Assembly (NCBI GenBank): GCA_016839635.1
Contig: JAEOTV010000273.1
Location: 1 to 11,030, forward strand
Source of the DNA: Promethearchaeota archaeon
GTDB lineage: Archaea > Asgardarchaeota > Lokiarchaeia > Sigynarchaeales > SOKP01
DNA length: 11,030 bases
Direction of reading: 5' to 3'
Every line of letters begins with the position of its first letter. Position 1 is the first letter of the stretch. Below are positions 5,302 to 11,030 of this stretch, in pieces. The notes under the pieces were generated by a model. It saw nothing but the letters and a program-made list of their open reading frames with translations. It made no database searches and had not been told where the DNA came from. A program made the position numbers and the translations under genes.

Positions 5302-6141
5302 ATGTCTGAAGAGATTTCTTTAAAGGAATTCCAGAAATTAAAAGATCAAGTTAACAAATTAGAGAATAAATTGAATGATCAACTAAAAAAATCTGAACAA
5401 AAATTGAGTGAACAAGTAAATAATCTTGAGAAGAGATCAACTGAGCAAATTAATAAATTAACGCAAAATACAAAAGAACAGTTTACACAACTAAAACAGA
5501 ACATCGATAAACAGGAAACCTCGACTAGTAAGAAAATCGAGGATTTAGCAAATATGTTTGAAAGAGAATTAAAAGAAAAATTTAATACTCTTTTAAATAC
5601 GCTAGAAGAAAAATTTAAAACACTCACTTTAGAACTAGAAGACAAGTTTAAAACAATTGATCAAAAGCTAGATGGACAAGTTAATAATCTAGAGAATCAA
5701 ATAAAATCTCTTTTAGAAAAAATTACAGCTATGAGTGAAGATTTTTCTACCAAATTAAATAATTTCGGGGAAGAACATAATACTAAAGAAGAAGTTTTAA
5801 GAGATATGATTAAAAAGTACAATGAAGAAAACATAGAGTTTAAAACCAATCTAGAACCTATGTTAGAGAGTCTTAAAAGTGAACAAGATTTAGTTAAAAT
5901 AACTGTTGACGTGCTTAAAAAACAGATAAGAGAAAACGCAAAAGAATGGATTGCTGATGAAATAAAACTAGCTTGTAAAAACAAAGAAAAAGAAATTCTT
6001 ATGAATATTTGGATTGATGAAATGAAGGAAATTATAGATAATTTAGATAAATTAAAGGAAGTCCATCCAAAAGAGTTAAAACTTCATATAAATGAAATAT
6101 CAACTACTATAGAATCATTTAAACAGAAATTTATAAAATGA
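5302..6141 (+). CDS. Coiled-coil rod protein with 13 tandem 11-residue repeats
   Basis: This 279-residue protein is highly helical. Residues 16-158 divide without gaps into 13 units of 11 residues. The consensus is Q/K, hydrophobic, two polar, Leu, three polar, Leu/Ile, polar, acidic; hydrophobic residues fall at positions 2, 5 and 9 (3-4-4 spacing). Hendecads of this kind form straight or slightly right-handed coiled coils, and in other families (apolipoproteins, perilipins, synucleins) amphipathic helices that lie on lipid. Residues 159-279 form a second helical region with less regular phase, containing W240-level aromatic residues and one cysteine. There is no signal, membrane helix or enzyme motif. 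The start at ATG 5302 is set by AGGTGA five bases upstream; a frame extension back to 5233 is possible. The gene follows the GTPase gene in the same frame and is probably co-transcribed, so its product is a candidate partner. Confidence 0.8.
   Translation: MSEEISLKEFQKLKDQVNKLENKLNDQLKKSEQKLSEQVNNLEKRSTEQINKLTQNTKEQFTQLKQNIDKQETSTSKKIEDLANMFERELKEKFNTLLNTLEEKFKTLTLELEDKFKTIDQKLDGQVNNLENQIKSLLEKITAMSEDFSTKLNNFGEEHNTKEEVLRDMIKKYNEENIEFKTNLEPMLESLKSEQDLVKITVDVLKKQIRENAKEWIADEIKLACKNKEKEILMNIWIDEMKEIIDNLDKLKEVHPKELKLHINEISTTIESFKQKFIK
5347..5775 (+). repeat. 13 contiguous 33-bp hendecad coding units
   Basis: Thirteen 33-base units run without insertions, each encoding 11 residues that begin mostly with Gln or Lys and end mostly with Glu or Asp. 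Units 8-10 are the most alike (K-F-x-T-x6-E/D/G), and units 1, 3 and 11 share a Q-V-N-K/N-L-E opening. The DNA has diverged while phase is strictly kept, which implies old tandem duplication followed by selection for the 11-residue period. Confidence 0.8.
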
Positions 6142-6144
6142 ATC

Positions 6145-6151
6145 TTTTTTT
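6145..6151 (+). terminator. T7 run after the hendecad protein gene
   Basis: Seven consecutive T begin four bases after the TGA (6139-6141). As an archaeal U-tract terminator this would end the GTPase/rod transcript before the PfkB gene, which starts 117 bases after the rod gene's stop codon. Confidence 0.4.
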
Positions 6152-6258
6152 AACCTATTTATCCTAAGTATAAGTGTATTTCGAATATTATAGAAACTAT
6201 TTTTTTCAATTCCAAATTATTTAGAATAACTATTTGATAGAAAACAGAAAACTCTATT

Positions 6259-7233
6259 ATGGTAAAGAATTATCCTGATATTATTTCTATAGGGGAATTG
6301 TTAGTAGAAATAATACGAGACAAAATAGATACCCCACATGGAGAAATTGGAGCAATTTATAGAGGTCCTTTCCCAAGTGGAGCGCCTGCTATATTTATTG
6401 ATTCAGCTGCTCGAATGGGAAAACCATTTAATTTTTCTTCTGGATTTATTGGAGTTATAGGAAATGATGAATTTGGAAATTGTATTATGAAAAGATTACA
6501 TAATGATAATATAGATACTTCTCAAATCAGAATTATGGAAGAATTAACTACTGGAATTGCCTTCAATCAATATAATTCTGATGGTTCTCGTAAATTTATT
6601 TTCGCAAAAGGAGCAGCAGGAGAAACATCAGAAATGGATATTAAAAAAGAGTATTTTAAGAACGCAAAAAATATCCATATAATGGGAAGTGCTCTTTCAA
6701 TTAGTAAGAAATCACGAGATGCATGTTACAAAGCTATAAAAATAGCAAAAGAAAATAACCCAGAAGTAATTGTGTCTTTTGATCCTAATCTTAGACCGGA
6801 AATGTTAGATTTAGAAACAATTTTAAAAATTAGTAAACCTATTTTAGAAAAAGCGGATATTCTACTCCCTAGCAGGGAAGAGGCAGAATATTTAGCTGGT
6901 ATAAAGGGATCTGAAGAAGCATGCCAAAAATTACTTGATATGGGACCAAAAATTATAGCATTAAAACAAGGTAATAAAGGATGCACTGTTTTTATTTCAG
7001 ATGAATTTAAAGGCTTAAAGGTAAGAGGTTTTAAGGTTGTTGAAAAGGATCCTACCGGAGCAGGAGATTGCTTTGGAGGAGCATTTATCATAGGATATTT
7101 AGCAGGTTGGGAATTAGAAAAAATTGCTATATTTGCAAATGCAGTTGGTGCTTTAAAGGTTGAATCTTTTGGTCCTATGCCTTATACTTCATACGAAGAG
7201 GCACTATTATTAATGGAAAAAAATAAAATATAA
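6259..7233 (+). CDS. PfkB-family carbohydrate kinase
   Basis: This 324-residue ribokinase/PfkB-fold kinase transfers phosphate from ATP to a sugar hydroxyl. It has an N-terminal SIGELLVEI strand (10-18), the sugar-site segment PFPSGAPAIFID (37-48) and signature 1 GVIGNDEFG (65-73). SFDPNLRP (173-180) follows, and then signature 2 DPTGAGDCFGGAF (264-276), with the GAGD anion hole and catalytic base D270. All key residues are present and the length is standard. GPFPSGAPAIF recalls ketose kinases of the tagatose/fructose kinase branch, while 2-keto-3-deoxygluconate kinase is a second option; the substrate is not decided by sequence alone. The ATG at 6259 starts five residues before the conserved strand, with no Shine-Dalgarno, which suggests a leaderless message. 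No neighbouring sugar pathway gene is present. Confidence 0.92.
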   Translation: MVKNYPDIISIGELLVEIIRDKIDTPHGEIGAIYRGPFPSGAPAIFIDSAARMGKPFNFSSGFIGVIGNDEFGNCIMKRLHNDNIDTSQIRIMEELTTGIAFNQYNSDGSRKFIFAKGAAGETSEMDIKKEYFKNAKNIHIMGSALSISKKSRDACYKAIKIAKENNPEVIVSFDPNLRPEMLDLETILKISKPILEKADILLPSREEAEYLAGIKGSEEACQKLLDMGPKIIALKQGNKGCTVFISDEFKGLKVRGFKVVEKDPTGAGDCFGGAFIIGYLAGWELEKIAIFANAVGALKVESFGPMPYTSYEEALLLMEKNKI

Positions 7234-7655
7234 ATATATCTATATCTCTATTTCGCTTTAAAAGATGAAAAGGGGGCTCTAAAGTATCTGTTCAAACGGG
7301 AATAATAGATAAAGTTTTATCGATATCTTTCAATCCAGCCAAAAGATTCTGTAACCCCATTTTTATTGATTAAATTTCTTAAGGAAATCCAAATAACTAA
7401 TTAAAACATAATCATATATAAATTTATTCATTGACTTCATCCTATCGTCAAAATAAAAAAAGCGAAAAATCAAAATTTAAATATCTGTAATTTTAATATT
7501 TCATAAGATACTTTTAAGAAGTGTATGAGTAAAAATGATCGATTATTTAAATCGACACTTGTTTAATCAAATATTTTGTTTTTGCAGAAATTAAATAAAC
7601 TTTCATATTCTAATTCTATATGAGGTACTAATTATTATAATCCAGTATTCAAAAA
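7234..7655. other. 422-base intergenic region with TATA-like boxes and an interrupted inverted repeat
   Basis: No convincing gene is seen. A G5 run at 7271-7275 stands out in AT-rich DNA. Box-like stretches TATATAAATTT (about 7414-7424) and TTTAAATATC (near 7475-7486) could start transcripts towards 7656 or an untranslated RNA. An interrupted inverted repeat lies at 7519-7560. Short frames here (25 codons on the minus strand at about 7366-7440, and 13-19 codons on the plus strand) have no motif. ATTATTATAA at 7631-7640 lies about 20 bases before the next ATG, slightly closer than an ideal TATA box. Confidence 0.5.
7519..7560 (+). repeat. Interrupted inverted repeat (bulged hairpin)
   Basis: AATCGA (7550-7555) pairs with TCGATT (7539-7544) around a 5-base loop. 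The next five bases, CACTT (7556-7560), pair with AAGTG (7519-7523), leaving a 15-base bulge on the left arm only. An 11-base right arm thus has a complement split by an insertion. It could be a structured leader element, a protein-binding site or a decayed repeat. Confidence 0.4.
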
Positions 7656-9110
7656 ATGACTGACGAATTTAAAGGAGAAGAAAAGGAAAGTAAATCGGAA
7701 AGGGAAATTGATAGAGTAGATAAGGAATACTTATCAAAAGCTAAAGACTCAAGAGATATGATAGACAAAAAATTAAGAACATTTGAAAATAGTATTGATG
7801 ACATATCAGAAACCATAACTAATGGAGAAACGGGAGAAAAAAAAGAGATTGAGAAGAAACCTATAGAAGAAATCAGTGAAGAAATAAAAGAAGCCCAAGA
7901 AAAGCTAGGTTCTATTCAAAAAAAGATAGATGATAAAGAAGAATATCTTACTGCGATTGAAGAGACCATAAACCAGCTTGAGGAAAGATATAATCGTAAA
8001 AATGAAGAGATGGGTAACTTAGATGAGAGACTAACTATTACCACAGAAAGTAAAGAGAATTTAGAGCAAGAATACATGGAGCTCTTGAAAAACAATGAAC
8101 AATTAGTTAAAACATACGAAACAAGGCAGGTAGATTTAATTGTTCTAACAGACTCAATAAAAGAGAAAATTACATCTCAAGAAGAACTTCGTAGTAAAAT
8201 TTCAAAAATGAATCAAGAGATCCAATCAAAAGAAGATTTGCTTATTAAACAGAGAGAAGAAGCTGAATCATTAGAAAAAAAATTAAAAAGTCAACGTGCC
8301 GAAAATGAAACTTTAAAAGTCTCAATTAGTAAGAACAAAATTGAATTAGAACATTCAAATTCAGAAATTGAAGCAAAAGAAGAGGAAAAGAAGCTTTTAA
8401 CAGAACAAATTGATAAGAGAGAAAGCAGAATTAAGGAGGTTGATCAAAGAATTGAAGAATATAAAGAAGGTTTTCCAGAAATGGAACAACAAAGAGGTAC
8501 CTATGAAGAACTCCTTGCTAAATATAAAATACAATTAACAGATAAACAACAACAATTAATTGAAATTGAATCTCGAATACAAGAATTGAATGATTCATCA
8601 AACAATCTAATTGAACAAATTATTGCTAAGGAAAATCTAATTGAAGCTAATGAAAAAAGAATAGCAGATTTGAAAGAAGATATAGAGACTTCAAATACCG
8701 AGTATATTGAACGGGAACAAAGGTTAGAATCATTAACTGAAAAATTAACACATATGGAAGCAGAACATGAAAAATTGAATAAAGCGAAAGATTCAATTGA
8801 ATCTAGCACCAATGACTCGAGAGCAATTTTACAAAAGCTTAAGTTAGAATTGGAAAGTCAAGAAAAAGAAATCAGGGATAAAGAAAGCAGAATACATAGA
8901 TTAGAAGTTCTATCTGCTATTTACCGAGCTTCCAAATTTTTTGGGGGGATTTTAATAGGAATTGGGATTTTTTTTATAGTCTGGTCATTAGGTGTGTTTT
9001 ATAATTTTATTGATTTTGGCAATACAAATAGTTTTATAATGGGATTATTCCTATTAATTGGAGCTATTTTGTCAATTATCTCAGGTATTTTTCATTTGGA
9101 AAAGTCGTGA
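7656..9110 (+). CDS. Long coiled-coil protein with C-terminal two-helix membrane anchor
   Basis: This 484-residue protein has a charged, disordered-looking N terminus (1-60), then roughly 360 residues of heptad-type coiled coil rich in Glu, Lys and Gln. Near 432-450 and 460-479 are two hydrophobic helices joined by a short loop with aromatic and polar residues. The last four residues are LEKS. There is no signal peptide. With a hairpin anchor and the long charged rod, the likely topology places rod and C terminus in the cytoplasm, attached to the membrane. It resembles SMC-, golgin- or tail-anchored tether-like rods in composition only: there is no ATPase Walker motif and low-complexity similarity is not homology. 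A helix break near EGFPEMEQQRG (about 271-281) may be a hinge. The ATG at 7656 has no Shine-Dalgarno. A permease gene follows 49 bases downstream. Confidence 0.82.
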   Translation: MTDEFKGEEKESKSEREIDRVDKEYLSKAKDSRDMIDKKLRTFENSIDDISETITNGETGEKKEIEKKPIEEISEEIKEAQEKLGSIQKKIDDKEEYLTAIEETINQLEERYNRKNEEMGNLDERLTITTESKENLEQEYMELLKNNEQLVKTYETRQVDLIVLTDSIKEKITSQEELRSKISKMNQEIQSKEDLLIKQREEAESLEKKLKSQRAENETLKVSISKNKIELEHSNSEIEAKEEEKKLLTEQIDKRESRIKEVDQRIEEYKEGFPEMEQQRGTYEELLAKYKIQLTDKQQQLIEIESRIQELNDSSNNLIEQIIAKENLIEANEKRIADLKEDIETSNTEYIEREQRLESLTEKLTHMEAEHEKLNKAKDSIESSTNDSRAILQKLKLELESQEKEIRDKESRIHRLEVLSAIYRASKFFGGILIGIGIFFIVWSLGVFYNFIDFGNTNSFIMGLFLLIGAILSIISGIFHLEKS

Positions 9111-9159
9111 AATTCATTTATCTATTTAAAATTCTTGAAATAAATTTAATGGGATTTTT

Positions 9160-11030
9160 TTGACTGAAAAAAATCAAGAACAAGGTCTTCCAACTCGACA
9201 TGTAGGATTGTTGGCGGGAATTTTATACGGAATTGGGTGTGGCATTGGGGGATCAATTTTTATACTATTAGGTTCAGCTATTCAAACAGCTCAATCTGGT
9301 GTTTTGATTAGTTTAATACTAGGGGGTATATTAATATTTATTACAGCTCTAAATTATAGTGAATTATCTACAAGTTTACCAATATCGGGAGGAGCTTATA
9401 ATTTCAGTAAAGAAGCATTAGGGGGATTTTTAGCTTTCGTAATTGGTTTTTTTCTGTGGATAGCTAATATAGCAACATTCTCGTTTTCTGCTCAAGCGTT
9501 TACTGTTGTATTACAAGCATTTTTTCCTGGAACGTTTGTTCATAACTTTTTTATACCAATAGCTATTTTATCAATTCTATTTACTGCAGTAGTCATGTTT
9601 CGAACTCAAAAAGTAGCTTTAAGAACTTTAATATCTTTAACAATCATCTTATTAATTATTTTTGGGATTTTCATATTTGCGGGTTTTTTTATTGCTCCTA
9701 CTACTAACTTATCAAACTATGACCCAAGTTTTTTACTTTCTAATACGAACTTCTTTAGCATAATTTTCATGTTTTCTTCCTTGTTTATTTTTTTTACAAG
9801 TATCACCTCAAATCTGGCATATGTAAATGCAGATTTAAAGAACCCATCAAAAAACATTCCTAAAACTAATATTTATGCAATTTTAATGACTTTATTTATT
9901 TACTTATCAATAACAATTGTTGTGCTGATTAATATTGGCTCTGATACTTCAGGGTTAGAAGATTCTCCAATCTTATTAGCAATCGTGATGAATAATATAC
10001 TAGGGCTTCCTGGGTATTTACTAATGGGTATCGCAGCAACTATTTCAATATTCATCGCATTGAATTCTTCTTTAGGTTCTGCTGTAAGTGTAATGTATGC
10101 GTTAGCAAGAGATAATTATATACCAAAAAGATTTTTAAAGATAAATAAAAAAACCAAAGTACCTACATTAGTATTAGTGGTAACAACTACTATAGCGATA
10201 TTTTTTACAGTCGCGGCAATTATTTTTGCAAATATAGGCTTTACGGCGAATATCACAACATTTATTTATTTCTTTGGATTAGCATTTGTAAATTTTGCAG
10301 CGCTTATCTTAAGATACAAAAGAAAAGAATTAGATCGTCCCTTTAAGGCACCCTTTTTTCCTTACCTACCTGTGATTGTTGGCTCTACTTGTTTAATATT
10401 AAGTTTTATATTAGGTGCAATAAATATCAATGCTGTAATTTTAGGTTTAATTATATTATTTATAGGAATTACATACTATTTATTGACACTAGCAGATCGT
10501 CATTCAGTTATTTTAACCTTAGCAGGTTTGAAATTCTTTGCACTCCTTCTTGTTGGAATTTTCATTTGGGTTTTAAACAATTTCAGCGCCTTATCCTCTC
10601 CAATAAGTGGTTTTCCCTTAATTTTTACCAATATATTATTACGAATACTAATTTCATTAGGTATTTTTGCTATTGCTACTATTCTTTTCGATATTTTTCC
10701 TCTCAAAGAACTTGTATATTTCTTTATAAGAAGAGTCAACAAAAAAGAAGTGGCGATTGATATTGGAATTGGCCGAATAATTGAGTTGAAAAAGAGTAAA
10801 ACAAAATTAATTCATATTATTAATGTCATCATCAGTTTATTTCAAATTTTCTCCTCTATATTTATCTTCATTTTAGTTTCCTTATTTGCAGTAGATATAA
10901 TTTCAATAGATTCAATTACTTTTGGAACTATTGTTTTGCTCCCAGCAACAGCAGAATACATATTTAATGCAATCTTAATTTTTCTTGGTACAACTTTGTT
11001 ATTTGGTGGTCTATTTAGTCTTTATTTAAA
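9160..11030 (+). CDS. APC-superfamily permease with extra C-terminal membrane helices, 3' end outside window
   Basis: The frame opens after a TGA at 9136-9138 and stays open to the right edge (623 codons visible). The first usable start is TTG at 9160; the first in-frame ATG is about 145 codons in, inside the permease core. APC hallmarks are the broken first helix GIGCGIGGSIF (24-34), LPISGGAYNF (73-82), KNPSKNIPK (227-235), ARDNYIPKRF (316-325) and RPFKAP (393-398). These indicate an amino acid/polyamine/organocation transporter, probably a cation- or proton-coupled symporter or an exchanger; the substrate is unknown. Twelve helices are expected by about residue 445. At least four further hydrophobic helices follow (about 450-471, 488-511, 552-578 and 600-623), with a charged loop at 523-550, so the protein exceeds the usual length. 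It lies 49 bases after the coiled-coil gene and could share its transcript. Confidence 0.88.
   Translation, partial: MTEKNQEQGLPTRHVGLLAGILYGIGCGIGGSIFILLGSAIQTAQSGVLISLILGGILIFITALNYSELSTSLPISGGAYNFSKEALGGFLAFVIGFFLWIANIATFSFSAQAFTVVLQAFFPGTFVHNFFIPIAILSILFTAVVMFRTQKVALRTLISLTIILLIIFGIFIFAGFFIAPTTNLSNYDPSFLLSNTNFFSIIFMFSSLFIFFTSITSNLAYVNADLKNPSKNIPKTNIYAILMTLFIYLSITIVVLINIGSDTSGLEDSPILLAIVMNNILGLPGYLLMGIAATISIFIALNSSLGSAVSVMYALARDNYIPKRFLKINKKTKVPTLVLVVTTTIAIFFTVAAIIFANIGFTANITTFIYFFGLAFVNFAALILRYKRKELDRPFKAPFFPYLPVIVGSTCLILSFILGAININAVILGLIILFIGITYYLLTLADRHSVILTLAGLKFFALLLVGIFIWVLNNFSALSSPISGFPLIFTNILLRILISLGIFAIATILFDIFPLKELVYFFIRRVNKKEVAIDIGIGRIIELKKSKTKLIHIINVIISLFQIFSSIFIFILVSLFAVDIISIDSITFGTIVLLPATAEYIFNAILIFLGTTLLFGGLFSLYL

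Noticed and set aside
7265..7310. tRNA-like TTCAAAC motif downstream of the PfkB gene
   Set aside because: The flanking bases do not form a T-arm stem and no matching acceptor or anticodon arm is found.
7366..7440. 25-codon minus-strand frame in the intergenic region
   Set aside because: No motif and no ribosome-binding site; this length is expected by chance in AT-rich DNA.
10389..10760. 123-residue plus-strand frame and an 80-residue minus-strand frame inside the permease region
   Set aside because: Both overlap the continuous permease frame, which carries APC motifs and runs to the window edge. Their composition is that of out-of-frame translation.
1..11030. CRISPR array, insertion sequence or integrase
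   Set aside because: No regularly spaced identical repeats, transposase or recombinase motifs were seen; the only tandem repeat is the hendecad coding tract.

Overview
The window is AT-rich and looks archaeal, most likely from an Asgard archaeon of the Lokiarchaeia type. Three things support this. There is a Ras/Rab-like small GTPase with all five G motifs and a long coiled-coil tail. Shine-Dalgarno sites of the GGTG(A) type sit before internal genes, and TATA-like boxes and T-rich tracts lie between genes. Several small CxxC zinc-knuckle proteins are present, one with a half-LIM-like finger and a poly-acidic tail. The lineage is inferred from these traits. No rRNA, tRNA, CRISPR array or insertion sequence was found.

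Layout. Positions 2-946 (+) hold the 3' part of a gene that enters from beyond the left edge and encodes four DnaJ-like CxxC knuckles. A 47-residue two-CxxC protein follows at 1115-1258 (+). Four minus-strand genes, read right to left, occupy 3909-1353: a nitronate monooxygenase-like FMN enzyme, a 72-residue half-LIM/acidic-tail protein, a short flavin reductase-like protein and an ECF transporter S component. Two of these are flavin enzymes, and the S component belongs to a family that includes riboflavin carriers, so a flavin-linked group is plausible.

Across a 318-base divergent promoter region, the plus strand carries a small GTPase with a coiled-coil tail (4228-5232). After it comes a coiled-coil protein with 13 gap-free 11-residue repeats (5302-6141), in the same frame and separated by a single TAG. 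A PfkB sugar kinase (6259-7233) follows, then a 422-base intergenic region with an interrupted inverted repeat. A 484-residue coiled-coil protein with a C-terminal pair of membrane helices (7656-9110) and an APC permease (9160 to the right edge, unfinished) complete the window.

The most interesting unit is the GTPase, hendecad-rod and membrane-anchored coiled-coil set. It could be a GTP-switched scaffold in a cell with eukaryote-like GTPases. That function is inferred from architecture and adjacency only.
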